Shown here piece after piece: positions 7,917 through 17,251 of a DNA stretch of 64,000 bases (position 1 is the first letter of the stretch; every line of letters starts with the position of its first letter). The translations under genes were made by a program, and so were the position numbers. Origin of the DNA: a gamma proteobacterium symbiont of Taylorina sp. (GTDB taxonomy: Bacteria; Pseudomonadota; Gammaproteobacteria; GRL18); the NCBI GenBank assembly GCA_025655455.1, contig JAHXIV010000028.1, positions 1 through 64,000 on the forward strand, written 5' to 3'. The notes beneath the pieces are model-generated. The model saw only the letters and a program-made list of their open reading frames with translations. It was not told the origin of the DNA and did no database searches.

Positions 7917-10265
7917 TTAGGAGTAGAGCAACTTATTGATATCATATATCTTATTTTCTAAGTCCATATGTTTAACATCTGCATACACACCACTTTCTTT
8001 AAAAGGAGACATTGTATTGATGTCACTGGCAGTTATGATTAAATGATTCTGACTTAATATTATAAAATCATCACCCTGATATCGTAAGATCAATGAGTCA
8101 GGATATTTGCCTTTTATTGTTTGAGCCACGTTTATTAATAGTTGATTTCCTTTATCCCAGCTCTCAGAATGATTAAAATCAGTAAAATTCCTTAAAAGAA
8201 TAAAATTGACGCAGTTATAGTCTCTATCAGGGTTGGATAAAATAACCTGAAAATAACTTTCATTATATAATTCTGTTAATGCATCCTGAAAAAAGTAAGA
8301 AAAGCGTTTCTCTTCTAATTCAGAATGAGGTGTCTGAGTGGTTTGTTCGATATTAATATTCTGAAGCACCTCATAGGCCACCCTGGCTACTTCTGGATGG
8401 AACTGTGAACCGGACAATCTTAAAATTTCATCTAAAGCTTCGTTAATTTCTTTTCTTGGTTTGTAAATTCTATTGGTTGTCATCGCATCAAAGGCATCTG
8501 CCAGGATCATAATGTGAGAGATTATTGGAATTTCATCAGGTGATTTTGTTCTTGGATACCCCTTTCCATCATATCTTGAATGATGATACTTGATTATTTC
8601 AGCCAGATCTTTATACATTTCAACTTTTGAGAGCATATTATAACCTGCTTTTGAGTGCTGCTTAATCAATTCATATTCCAGTAAATTGAGTTTTCCAGGT
8701 TTGAGCAAGACAGCATCAGGAGTCGCAACTTTTCCTATATCATGTAAAATAGCGGCTTTTTCCAGACGATTAACATCTTCTGCAGCAATATTCATGGCAA
8801 TAGCAATTTTTTTACAGTACTGAGCGACTCTGATTGTGTGACCTGCAGTGTATGTGTCTCGTTGTTCGATAATATCAACAAAGGCCAGGATGGTTTCTTC
8901 ATAATTTGAAACTTTTTCATGTTCCATTTTTTTAAGCTTATTTTCCTGCTGACTGGCATGTAATATCAGACCAATATCAGTTGCCAGACTTTCCAGCACT
9001 TTAATTTCTTCCAGTTCAAAACCATCTTTTCTGTCAGTATAAACATTCATTGCACCTAATAGATCATTTTCATCATGAGTATTCAGTGGAATAGCAATCG
9101 TCCAGTAAATCTGAAAATCACTTTGTCTGCGACTTTCACCAGCTGTTTCTGAAATTTCATTAAATTGTTCAATGATGGTGCGATTTGTTTTAATTGCTTT
9201 TAATGCAGTTAAGTTTTTTGATTTCTCATCACCATCAAGATTATAGACAACATCATTAATAATTCTTTTTTCATCATTTGATTTATAGGCAACTTCAAGC
9301 AAATGATTATTAACCAGACCAATCCAGATAAAACGATAATTATGATGTTGGGCAAGTCGATCCACACTATCCTTCAGGATGTTATTTAATGAAAAAGAAG
9401 TGAGTAATAAAGCATTGACATCAGAAACCGTTCTTAATACCTCTTTCATATATTTTTCCTGCTGCACCATCACTTTTAATGAAAGCGTTCTTTCTTCTAC
9501 TTTTTTCTCAAGAGAGGCATTGAGTGTTTCAATTTCCTGTTGATGTCTATAGAACAATTCAATGAACCAGACAAAGAGTATGATGGCCAATGATGCAACA
9601 ATAATGATAATGACAGAAAAGTGAGTTGACTGTGATTCAAGCACGGCCATCTCCTGCTGGAAAATATCATTTGGAATGCTGACTCTAATTCCACCCCGAA
9701 CATCCCCTTCTTTATAACCCTGAATTTCATGACAGGTCAGACATGATTTTTTTACCAGCAACCTCCCCATAAAATTAAAATTTAAGCCCTTATTTGTAAA
9801 TTGATAATAATAAGGTTTATCTTTATGACTCTCAAAATAAGTGAGTGCTTCACGTTCAAAAAGATCTGCTATATTATCGGGATTCAATGGATTCAGACTG
9901 GTGATACGGTAAAAATATTTACGTTTTTTATTTGATATTTCTGATATCTGACGGGTCATCCAGGCAGGATTGATTTTTATTAATTGTGTTCCATCCATAG
10001 CAAGTAGTGTATTATTTTTTAAGTGTGGATTAGGCTTGAGTCCTTTTTTAGGTCTGACATAAACCCCACCAAACATTGCGTTCCATGCTCTGGTATCAAC
10101 CATATTATCAAAGTGTGCAATGGCTTCCTGAAGTAATTTCTGTTGGATTAGTGCTGTTTGCTTTTCTTTGACCTGGTGATTATTGAGCAGCATGATTATT
10201 GCTATCAGTAAAATAATAATAAGAACAATTATTTTTACCCGATTTTTGTTTATTTGTATATTCAT
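7917..10265 (-). CDS. Heme-binding Tll0287/DUF3365 sensor fused to GAF, HD-GYP and degenerate GGDEF
   Basis: The protein is 782 residues. After an N-terminal membrane anchor, the extracytoplasmic region resembles DUF3365 (Tll0287-like) and contains one c-type heme motif, C175-L-T-C178-H179, followed by GDVRGGIRVSIP. A second membrane segment and coiled coil lead to a GAF domain (about 275-425) and an HD-GYP phosphodiesterase domain with HDIGK and YDGKGYP. The last ~150 residues look like a GGDEF fold in which the signature has become YQGDDF, so it is probably catalytically inactive. It likely lowers c-di-GMP in response to a heme-sensed redox or gas signal. The start codon is three bases after the stop of the decayed cyclase, so the two were once co-transcribed. 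Confidence 0.85.
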   Translation of the reverse strand: MNIQINKNRVKIIVLIIILLIAIIMLLNNHQVKEKQTALIQQKLLQEAIAHFDNMVDTRAWNAMFGGVYVRPKKGLKPNPHLKNNTLLAMDGTQLIKINPAWMTRQISEISNKKRKYFYRITSLNPLNPDNIADLFEREALTYFESHKDKPYYYQFTNKGLNFNFMGRLLVKKSCLTCHEIQGYKEGDVRGGIRVSIPNDIFQQEMAVLESQSTHFSVIIIIVASLAIILFVWFIELFYRHQQEIETLNASLEKKVEERTLSLKVMVQQEKYMKEVLRTVSDVNALLLTSFSLNNILKDSVDRLAQHHNYRFIWIGLVNNHLLEVAYKSNDEKRIINDVVYNLDGDEKSKNLTALKAIKTNRTIIEQFNEISETAGESRRQSDFQIYWTIAIPLNTHDENDLLGAMNVYTDRKDGFELEEIKVLESLATDIGLILHASQQENKLKKMEHEKVSNYEETILAFVDIIEQRDTYTAGHTIRVAQYCKKIAIAMNIAAEDVNRLEKAAILHDIGKVATPDAVLLKPGKLNLLEYELIKQHSKAGYNMLSKVEMYKDLAEIIKYHHSRYDGKGYPRTKSPDEIPIISHIMILADAFDAMTTNRIYKPRKEINEALDEILRLSGSQFHPEVARVAYEVLQNINIEQTTQTPHSELEEKRFSYFFQDALTELYNESYFQVILSNPDRDYNCVNFILLRNFTDFNHSESWDKGNQLLINVAQTIKGKYPDSLILRYQGDDFIILSQNHLIITASDINTMSPFKESGVYADVKHMDLENKIYDINKLLYS

Positions 10266-10268
10266 AGT

Positions 10269-10602
10269 TTACACTTTGTTAAAAAAATAATATCCATTGC
10301 GTCCGGATTTTTTTGCCTGGTCGGCATTACTCATTAATGTTTCTATTCCAATATTATCTTCCGTAAATATAACTGAAGCGATACTGGCTGAAATATAAGT
10401 TTTATTTCCTAATAAGATAAATGCTCTATTCATGTTAGTTAAGATATTACTGATAACCATTGTCATATTGTCTTTTGATTTAATATTAGAAAGTATCACT
10501 GTAAATTCATCACCAGCCTGATGGCCTAAAGTATCATTCACTTCTTTAAATTTGTCGATTCGGGAGATTGGTCAAGTGATCATAATGGGCTTTATGTAAA
10601 AA
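10269..10602 (-). pseudogene. Decayed diguanylate cyclase (GGDEF domain with internal deletions)
   Basis: On the minus strand from 10602 the reading gives HKAHYDHLTNLPNR, the classic start of a GGDEF domain. The frame then changes and resumes as DKFKEVNDTLGHQAGDEFTVIL. The segment between the LPNR box and the metal-binding DKFKEVND box is missing. So is the segment between NDTLGHQAGD and the GGDEF signature; here the two GD-containing motifs are fused into QAGDEF. The remaining C-terminal half (SASIASVIF, NADQAKKSGRNGYYFF) is normal. An ATG at 10541 could still give a 90-residue product, but it would lack the active site. The gap from 10603 to 10895 holds no other recognisable gene. Confidence 0.75.
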
Positions 10603-10895
10603 TTACCTGCAATAATTAAAAATAATAAGATAAGCTGCAGGTAAAAAGAACGAGTAAGAATTGATTTGTTAGTATAATGAGCCTGCATTATTTATTTCTC
10701 TATTTATAGTAATACAAACTTAATAGAAGATACAGGAGATGATATTCACATCCCTCATCCACATTCTATGGACTTGTACGGTTAAAAGTCAATTAAATTA
10801 TTTAACGACAGGATGTCTTTGCTGATAATGTTTTTGTTTAGAAACTTGCCTGTGATAATATGATACTGGTATCAATGAACTAAGGTGTAATAACA

Positions 10896-13415
10896 ATGTC
10901 AGTAAAATCGTATTCTGAGATAAGTATCCAGTCTATTATGCATTCTCAGGTTTTAACTTGTTCAATTGATGATTCAATACAATCTGTCGCTGCAAAAATG
11001 CAGGCACAAAATGCCAGCTCTGTAATTGTCGTTAAGGATAATATTCCTGTTGGTATCTGGACGGAAGCTGATGCCTTAAAATTGGACTTCAATATTGAGG
11101 CATTATTTTTTCAGCCGATTAGAAATTTTATGTCAACACCTGTACAGACGATGAAGCAGCAGGTATTGGTTTCAACGGCTGCTTTGGCATTTCAGGAACA
11201 GGGAATCAGGCACTTTGTCGTTGTTGATGATGAAGGGGCGATGCAGGGTATTATCAGTCAAAGTGATATTATCTTTCATCAGAGTCCGGAAAGTTTCTTC
11301 CACGTACAAAAAATTAATAAGGTTCTGAATCCGGATTTTTTATCATTGGATCTATCTCTTTCTATTGCCTCGGCTATTAGTCAGATTTATAAATCTTCAG
11401 CATGTTCTGTGATTGTGACAGGTTTTGCTGATAATGAATATGGTATTATCACAGAGCGTGATATTGTCCAGGTTATTGCTAATGGGAATATATCTGATCG
11501 GTTGGAAAAAGTTGCCAATAAGCCGTTATTAACTATTCATAGTGAACAATCCCTGATTGAAGCTCAGCAAATGCTGGTAGAAAATAATATCAGGCATTTA
11601 GGTGTCATAAATAAGAACAAAGTTATTATTGGTATCCTGACATTTGAACATATATTAAAAGGGATTCAATATGAGTATGTTCATTATCTGGAGGATATTT
11701 TAAAGCAAAGAGATGATGCATTAGTGATTGCCAATAAAAACTTACTACTGGCACATAGTGTTTTAGAATCTACCCAGGAAGGGATTATGGTGGTTGATAC
11801 GCATGGAAAAATTGAAATGGTTAATCCTGCATTCTCAACTGTAACAGGTTACACAGAAGAAGAGGTGATTGGAAAAAATCCGAATATATTACGTTCAGAA
11901 AGGCATAATAATGAATTTTACAAGCAAATGTGGGAGCAGATTAATAAAGTAGGATACTGGCAGGGTGAGATTTGGAATAAACGTAAGACAGGTGAAATTT
12001 ATCCAGAGTGGCTTAGTATTAATACTATATTTGATGAAGATCGAGTGATTCAGGGCTATGCATCTATCTTTACTGATATTACCGAGCGGAAAAAAGTGGA
12101 AGAGCGGATAAAAAATCTGGCTTATTATGATTTTTTAACTAAATTGCCTAATCGTCGATTATTACTTGATCGTCTGGACATTGCCACCGCGAATGCCAAG
12201 AGACATAATCATATACTGGGTTTAATGTTTTTAGATCTGGATTTTTTCAAACGTATTAATGATACGCTGGGACATGCGGGTGGTGATGAGTTATTAAAGC
12301 AGGTGGCAGAAAGATTATCTTCTTTTATCCGTGAGGGGGATACATTAGCACGTATTGGTGGTGATGAATTTGTTGTGGTATTAGCAGAATTGGGTAAAAT
12401 CTCTGAGCTCACGCAATTTGCCAAACGAACTCTTGAACAAATGAAGAAGCCGTTTTACGTCATGTCCCAGGAATTATTTATCAGCTGCAGTATTGGTATC
12501 AGTTTATTTCCTGAAGATGGTGAAGATCCAGATACTTTATTGAAACATGCTGATACTGCTATGTATCGTATAAAAGATTTGGGCAGAAACGGCTTTGAAC
12601 TTTATGCAAAGTCAATGGATTCAAAGTCCATAGAGCGTTTATCTATGGAAACCAGTTTGCATAAGGCATTGGAGAAAAATGAATTTTTCCTGACTTATCA
12701 GGTTAAGGTTGATCTCTCTACAGGTAATATTGCCGGAATAGAAGCTTTAATTCGCTGGGATCATCCTGATCTGGGTATATTACAGCCAGACAGTTTTATT
12801 GAACTGGCCGAACAAACCGGTTTAATTTTACCCATTGGTCAGTGGGTTTTAGAAGAAGCTTGTCGTCAAAATAAACAATGGCAAAAAATGGGTTTGCCGT
12901 ATTATCGTGTGGCTGTCAATGTCTCGGTTCATCAATTTTGTCGAGAAGAAATTTTCTTATGGATTGAAAATGCATTGGAACTCTCAGGTTTGGATGCAAA
13001 ATATCTGGAACTTGAGATTACTGAATCATCTATTATGAAAAAGCTGGAACGGGCAAAAGTGACAATTAAGCAATTAAAAGAGACTGGCGTGTCCATTTCT
13101 ATTGATGACTTTGGTACCGGTTTTTCAAGCCTGGCTTATCTGAAAGAATTTACTATAGATTTTCTAAAAATTGATCGAAGTTTTTTAACCCACTTATTAG
13201 AAGAAAAGAAAGATCAGGCCATTGTTTCTGCAATCATCAGTATGGCAAAACACCTGGATATTAAGGTAATTGCTGAGGGTGTTGAATTAGAAGAACAGGT
13301 TGAATTTTTGAAAATGTCAGGCTGTGATGAAATTCAGGGTTTTTTGATTTCACGTCCAATGACTGCAGATAATGTAGTCACCTTGTTTGAGCAAAAATTA
13401 TTACCATCTTTATAA
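10896..13415 (+). CDS. CBS(x4)-PAS-GGDEF-EAL signalling protein
   Basis: Cytoplasmic 839-residue protein. Two Bateman modules (four CBS motifs, about residues 8-125 and 130-255) are followed by a PAS domain (about 285-400), a GGDEF domain with an intact R-I-G-G-D-E-F signature (488-492) and an EAL domain with an intact E616-A-L motif and DDFGTGFSSL loop. Both c-di-GMP synthesis and hydrolysis therefore look possible, with CBS domains sensing adenine nucleotides and PAS sensing another ligand. No membrane segments are seen. It is transcribed alone, convergent with the GMC oxidoreductase gene 11 bases away. Confidence 0.9.
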   Translation: MSVKSYSEISIQSIMHSQVLTCSIDDSIQSVAAKMQAQNASSVIVVKDNIPVGIWTEADALKLDFNIEALFFQPIRNFMSTPVQTMKQQVLVSTAALAFQEQGIRHFVVVDDEGAMQGIISQSDIIFHQSPESFFHVQKINKVLNPDFLSLDLSLSIASAISQIYKSSACSVIVTGFADNEYGIITERDIVQVIANGNISDRLEKVANKPLLTIHSEQSLIEAQQMLVENNIRHLGVINKNKVIIGILTFEHILKGIQYEYVHYLEDILKQRDDALVIANKNLLLAHSVLESTQEGIMVVDTHGKIEMVNPAFSTVTGYTEEEVIGKNPNILRSERHNNEFYKQMWEQINKVGYWQGEIWNKRKTGEIYPEWLSINTIFDEDRVIQGYASIFTDITERKKVEERIKNLAYYDFLTKLPNRRLLLDRLDIATANAKRHNHILGLMFLDLDFFKRINDTLGHAGGDELLKQVAERLSSFIREGDTLARIGGDEFVVVLAELGKISELTQFAKRTLEQMKKPFYVMSQELFISCSIGISLFPEDGEDPDTLLKHADTAMYRIKDLGRNGFELYAKSMDSKSIERLSMETSLHKALEKNEFFLTYQVKVDLSTGNIAGIEALIRWDHPDLGILQPDSFIELAEQTGLILPIGQWVLEEACRQNKQWQKMGLPYYRVAVNVSVHQFCREEIFLWIENALELSGLDAKYLELEITESSIMKKLERAKVTIKQLKETGVSISIDDFGTGFSSLAYLKEFTIDFLKIDRSFLTHLLEEKKDQAIVSAIISMAKHLDIKVIAEGVELEEQVEFLKMSGCDEIQGFLISRPMTADNVVTLFEQKLLPSL

Positions 13416-13426
13416 GTGCTCACAGC

Positions 13427-15112
13427 CTATAATTCAGCCAGGATTTTATCTGCGACTCTAAAGGCGTTTGCATAAATCGTCCAGGTATAGGGCACACTAC
13501 CTCCTGTAGGCATAAAGCTGCCGTCAGTTACATAGAGATTTTCAATATCATGAATACGACAATTTTTATCTAATACGGATGTTTTGGGATCATTGCCAAA
13601 GCGGCATCCACCAGCCACTAAATTAGTTGGCGGTGCACCTGCGGCAAAAGAAACCACATTTTCTGCCCCCATTGCATGCAATACATCGGCACTTTTATTG
13701 GCCAGATACCAGCCGGTTTGTAAATTTCTAAGATGTACATCAACTCTGACCTTAGCAGAGGGCAGACCCCATTTATCTTTAACATTTGCATCCAGAGAAA
13801 CAAAGGTATTGTCGGTGGGTGTCCAGTCACAAAAAGCTTCTACTTTTATATACCGGCCTCCGGTAAAATGTTCATGAATTTTATCTTTTAAAGGCTTGCC
13901 CCATAATAGACCCTGATTACCATTTATCTGTCGACTGGCACGAGAAACAGGATTTGGATGTAAATGAACAAAATCAATTGTGCCGCCCTTTTGCCGTGCA
14001 CCAAATTCTTTATCATCAATCACGTACCAATCCTGTATAGAGCGATTAATGAAGGTGCCGAATTGATGGAGTTCTCTGGTTTCCTGTGCGTCAAATGACT
14101 GATAGGTGAGACGACCTGAACCTGCCCCTCCTCCTGCAAATAATAGATTTTTACCTAATTGTCCCTGGTTATTGCCCAGACCGTTTTTGTGTTTAGGGCC
14201 GCTTGAGTTTAATAATAATCGGGATGTTTCAATTGCCTGACAGGCCACGACATAAATTTTTGCATCGACGCGCTGTTTTTCGCCCTGCTTGTTATAATAT
14301 TCAACCGCAGTAATTTTACCTCTGCTATCTGAAGTAATTTTACTGACCATTGATTCAGTGCGTATTTCACAGTGCCCAGTCTGCATGGCCTGATCAATTA
14401 AAGCTGCACGGGAACTTCCTTTGGCACCGGTAGAACAGCCATAGGAACCACAATACCCGGAATAACTACAGGCTGTACGTCCTTTATCAGAACGAGGAAT
14501 AATTGCTCTGGGCATAGGAATAGCGTGATAGCCTAATTTTTCACATGCCTTGTCAATGTGTTTGGCTATGGGGTGTTCTGCGGTTGGCGGATAGGGAAAA
14601 TCTTTACTGCTGCGGGGTTCCTGATGAGGATGATCGACCACTCGACCTGAAACACCGACCACCTTTTCAACCTTATCATAATAGGGTTCAAGATCATCAT
14701 AGCTAATCGGCCAGTCAACAATATTTGCACCATCAATTGATCCAAATTCAGAAAGCTGATGAAAATCAACCGGTTTTAGACGATGAAAAAATCCACTCAT
14801 AAAGTTACTGGAACCACCCACCAGACTGCCATTCCAAAAATCCCAGCCGGAATTATAAGTTGGTTTACTTTTCCAGCCGTTTTCACCACGGGGTAATTCA
14901 ACGACATGCTGCTGTTCACGTAAATCAGGCGTATAAATATTTCTTAATGAAGTGGTTAATTCGTCTTTTTTAAAATCTTTCTCTTTATAATATTTTCCTT
15001 TCTCCAGCACAACGACTTTATAACCAGCTTTTGATAACTCATAAATAATGGGGCCTGCACCTGCACCACTGCCTATCACACAAACATCATAATCATGGCT
15101 ATTATCTAACAT
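13427..15112 (-). CDS. GMC-family FAD oxidoreductase with altered catalytic motif
   Basis: 561 residues. The N terminus has the FAD dinucleotide-binding motif VCVIGSGAGAGPIIYELSKAGYKVVVLEKG and the central GGSSNFMSGFFHR box of GMC oxidoreductases. The C-terminal domain ends in NLYVTDGSFMPTGGSVPYTW. In typical GMC enzymes this region has a catalytic His in HxxGTCRMG and an Asn or His in the final motif. Here the first reads NLVAGGCRFGNDP and the second SVPYTW, so neither expected residue is present by eye alignment. Downstream of the Tat-exported subunit gene it resembles the large subunit of membrane-linked alcohol/sugar dehydrogenases; its substrate is unknown. Confidence 0.8.
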   Translation of the reverse strand: MLDNSHDYDVCVIGSGAGAGPIIYELSKAGYKVVVLEKGKYYKEKDFKKDELTTSLRNIYTPDLREQQHVVELPRGENGWKSKPTYNSGWDFWNGSLVGGSSNFMSGFFHRLKPVDFHQLSEFGSIDGANIVDWPISYDDLEPYYDKVEKVVGVSGRVVDHPHQEPRSSKDFPYPPTAEHPIAKHIDKACEKLGYHAIPMPRAIIPRSDKGRTACSYSGYCGSYGCSTGAKGSSRAALIDQAMQTGHCEIRTESMVSKITSDSRGKITAVEYYNKQGEKQRVDAKIYVVACQAIETSRLLLNSSGPKHKNGLGNNQGQLGKNLLFAGGGAGSGRLTYQSFDAQETRELHQFGTFINRSIQDWYVIDDKEFGARQKGGTIDFVHLHPNPVSRASRQINGNQGLLWGKPLKDKIHEHFTGGRYIKVEAFCDWTPTDNTFVSLDANVKDKWGLPSAKVRVDVHLRNLQTGWYLANKSADVLHAMGAENVVSFAAGAPPTNLVAGGCRFGNDPKTSVLDKNCRIHDIENLYVTDGSFMPTGGSVPYTWTIYANAFRVADKILAEL

Positions 15113-15188
15113 GGAATTTTCCTCTGTCTTATATGCAATTTTATTTTAGCAGAACAACAGAGGCAAATTGCATGTTTTGGCTGATGGC

Positions 15189-15776
15189 TCATAGTAAAAA
15201 ATATCTTGTCTCTATTGTGGGTCTGGGAAGGCCTGCCTGATGTTCTAGCCATTGCCAGCCGATTTCATTGGTGTTGCCGCCATAAACCGGATCAACTAAT
15301 AGTGCTTCAAATATATAACCAAGCACTGTCATAATCCAGGGCGTTCCATTGGGTGTTTTTTCAAATTTTCTTAAAGTGGCTTCACGCTGGGTTTGATCAA
15401 GTTCAAGAAATAATTTCTTGTGTTGCTTCCAGCAAATATCCTGTAATTCAATGAGTCCGTCTTTGACTAATTGTCGATCTTCATCATCACGACTTGCATC
15501 AGATAAAACGGCATATAAATAAGCCTGTGAATTGACTTCTTTAGCGCCCGGAGCAGTAGACTCTGAAGGAAACAAATGATTCTGCACGGCAATTATTGTT
15601 TTCCACTGACGCCGGCTCAAACCGGGATCAATCGTTTTTGTTGACTGAAAAAGGGTTGTATTGATTGGTGTGTCAGTAACACCTTCAACAGCAAACAAAA
15701 AGGGTGAGTGAGTGACCAGCATGGTGGTGCCCGAGGCAGTAAGAAAAGAACGTCTATTCATTTTAGTTTTATTCAT
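15189..15776 (-). CDS. Gluconate 2-dehydrogenase subunit 3-like protein, Tat-exported
   Basis: The 195-residue protein begins with a twin-arginine signal, MNRRSFLTASG, and contains the TIIAVQNHLFPS region typical of gluconate 2-dehydrogenase subunit 3 (small subunit) proteins. It ends with a helical stretch near GGNTNEIGWQWLEHQAG. Such subunits are needed for export or assembly of the partner GMC flavoprotein, which is the next gene, 76 bases downstream, and which itself has no signal peptide. No cytochrome c subunit follows, which differs from the usual three-subunit dehydrogenases. The ATG at 15776 may be preceded by two codons; the RR motif fits either start. Confidence 0.8.
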   Translation of the reverse strand: MNKTKMNRRSFLTASGTTMLVTHSPFLFAVEGVTDTPINTTLFQSTKTIDPGLSRRQWKTIIAVQNHLFPSESTAPGAKEVNSQAYLYAVLSDASRDDEDRQLVKDGLIELQDICWKQHKKLFLELDQTQREATLRKFEKTPNGTPWIMTVLGYIFEALLVDPVYGGNTNEIGWQWLEHQAGLPRPTIETRYFLL

Positions 15777-15826
15777 GTTAAGAATCTGGGGAAATTACCA
15801 TGGGCTATTTAAGAACTTATACTTGT

Positions 15827-16240
15827 TTATTGTTGATATTCAGCAATTGTACCCTGTAACATCCATAGCATCCACTGTGGTTTAATATAACCTGTTTTAG
15901 CAATTAATTGTTGCCCATTAGAATCTAAAATAATAGTTCCGGGGCGACCGACTTTTTTAAAACGACTGGCCAGCTCGGGATATTTTTCTTCATCTGCTTT
16001 AATCGCAATATAGTTTTTATTGAGTTCATCAATGACGGATTGATCTTTGTAGGTTGTTTGTTCCATTTTTTTACAAAACTTGCACCATTGTGCAGTCAAA
16101 TCAATTAGGATAAAACGATTATTCTGTTTTGCCTGGGTCGGGATGTCTTCTGACCAGACCTGCCAGTCAGGCTCATTGGCCTGACTGGATAAAAAATAAA
16201 AAATGCTCAAACAAGTCAGCATGATAACAATATTTTTCAT
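15827..16240 (-). CDS. Periplasmic thioredoxin-fold protein (DsbD-C-terminal-like)
   Basis: The start chosen is the ATG at 16240, giving about 137 residues that begin with a hydrophobic signal peptide (MKNIVIMLTCLSIFYFLSSQANE). A longer frame upstream overlaps the DoxX gene and has no good start. The mature part has the thioredoxin active site WCKFCKKME and a cis-proline loop (GRPGTIILD), as in the C-terminal domain of DsbD and related thioredoxin-7 proteins. It should handle thiols in the periplasm. Its position between doxX and the oxidoreductase genes suggests it keeps the four-cysteine DUF2282 peptide, or the flavoprotein, in the right redox state; that link is inference. Confidence 0.8.
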   Translation of the reverse strand: MKNIVIMLTCLSIFYFLSSQANEPDWQVWSEDIPTQAKQNNRFILIDLTAQWCKFCKKMEQTTYKDQSVIDELNKNYIAIKADEEKYPELASRFKKVGRPGTIILDSNGQQLIAKTGYIKPQWMLWMLQGTIAEYQQ

Positions 16241-16241
16241 A

Positions 16242-16703
16242 CTATTTACTTTGCTGATTAAAAAATTTATGACATAGCCAGTAATCAAGCGATAATTTAC
16301 CCGGGCCATGAAAGAAAGTAACGGCTAACATAAAACCCCACATATAATGATCATTGATTCCGGCAGGACTGATATCGCCATAAGAAATCATTGCGATATA
16401 ATTAAAAACAAATAAGGCTAATGCTGTTGGTCTGCTGATCAAGCCGACTAATAATAATATTGGTAAGGTCAGCTCTGCGGCCGTACCCAGATAGGCAGCA
16501 GCCTCCGGTGGTATGAGCGGGACATTGTATTCATATTGAAATAACATCATCGTGGTGTCCCAACTTTGTATTTTTGTTAGACCTGATTGGAAAAATACTT
16601 TTGCCACCCAGATACGTAATATAATATCCAGTATAGGAGAAGCAATGTTCAGCATTTTTGTCGCTGAACAATAAAGGTGACTGGTTTTACTGATTAAAGA
16701 CAT
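16242..16703 (-). CDS. DoxX-family membrane protein (BufD-like)
   Basis: Start taken at 16703, preceded by GGAA, giving 153 residues; an upstream frame to 16793 would run into the preceding gene. Four hydrophobic segments with DoxX features are visible: LRIWVAKVFFQSGLTKIQ, the PPEAAAYLGTAAELTLPILLLVG segment, and a last helix following HYMWGFMLAVTFFHGPGKLSLDYWL. DoxX proteins are quinone-reactive or accessory membrane proteins in several redox and metal systems, and a DoxX gene (bufD) is a usual partner of DUF2282 genes. The stop is one base before the thioredoxin-like start. Confidence 0.85.
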   Translation of the reverse strand: MSLISKTSHLYCSATKMLNIASPILDIILRIWVAKVFFQSGLTKIQSWDTTMMLFQYEYNVPLIPPEAAAYLGTAAELTLPILLLVGLISRPTALALFVFNYIAMISYGDISPAGINDHYMWGFMLAVTFFHGPGKLSLDYWLCHKFFNQQSK

Positions 16704-16773
16704 AACACATTCCAAATATTGAAAGGGTGAGGGATGGATACCTGAAGGGCAAACAGGTATCCATAACAGCTGA

Positions 16774-17031
16774 TTACTTCTTGGCAGCATCAACTAATTT
16801 TGCGCAAGTACCTTCTGGCACATAAATCCACTCTTCTGGATCCTTATCTACCTTAGCCATACCTGCACAAGCATGCTTGCTTGTTCCACAGTCGTTCATA
16901 CCTGCTTTAACAATACCGGTACACTTTTCGAATCCGGGCTTTCCAGCAAAAGCATTGGCAGAAAGTAAAGCCATGCTTAAAGCCATAAGACCTGAGAGCA
17001 AAGCATTTGTCATTGTTTTTGAATATTTCAT
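16774..17031 (-). CDS. DUF2282 four-cysteine peptide, bufferin (BufA1)-like precursor
   Basis: An 85-residue secreted protein with a clear Sec signal peptide ([13 protein letters not shown] cleavage region), then four conserved cysteines in the DUF2282 pattern: [28 protein letters not shown] and PEGTC. In characterised bufferins the same cysteines are modified to thiooxazoles by an MNIO (DUF692) enzyme and the product binds copper. No DUF692 or DUF2063 gene is present here; the next gene is DoxX. The peptide may therefore be unmodified or matured by an enzyme encoded elsewhere. It is the first gene of the operon, divergent from the two-component system. Confidence 0.85.
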   Translation of the reverse strand: MKYSKTMTNALLSGLMALSMALLSANAFAGKPGFEKCTGIVKAGMNDCGTSKHACAGMAKVDKDPEEWIYVPEGTCAKLVDAAKK

Positions 17032-17069
17032 ATATAAATAATCTCCAATAAAATTGTTCTTATGGGATT

Positions 17070-17088
17070 AGAGCCATCAGCCAATAAA
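17070..17088 (-). repeat. Partial copy of the ~90-bp dispersed repeat
   Basis: The sequence agagccatcagccaataaa in the leader between the DUF2282 gene and the response regulator gene is identical to the conserved outer arm (seen on the reverse strand) of the tandem repeat at 48362-48539. The rest of the element is degraded here. Another short copy of the arm lies at about 15175-15191 in the gap between the GMC gene and its partner subunit gene. Confidence 0.6.
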
Positions 17089-17251
17089 ATTGTAGAGCTA
17101 ATTTCAAGCAGACTCCGCACCCTGTTTGTAAAAAGAAAATCGTTTCTCTTATGAGCAGAAAGTATAGACTATGGTGTATTAATTTAATATGAACTGAACA
17201 TTAAATATAATTTAGTTTTTGGTAAAGGTAACTTATGCTACTATTGGCAGC

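Noticed and set aside
10603-10895. c-di-GMP riboswitch upstream of the GGDEF-EAL gene
   Set aside because: No GEMM-like conserved core or terminator-like expression platform could be recognised in the leader.
16242-16793. Longer DoxX frame starting inside the DUF2282 gene
   Set aside because: The N-terminal extension is not DoxX-like and the ATG at 16703 has a ribosome site.
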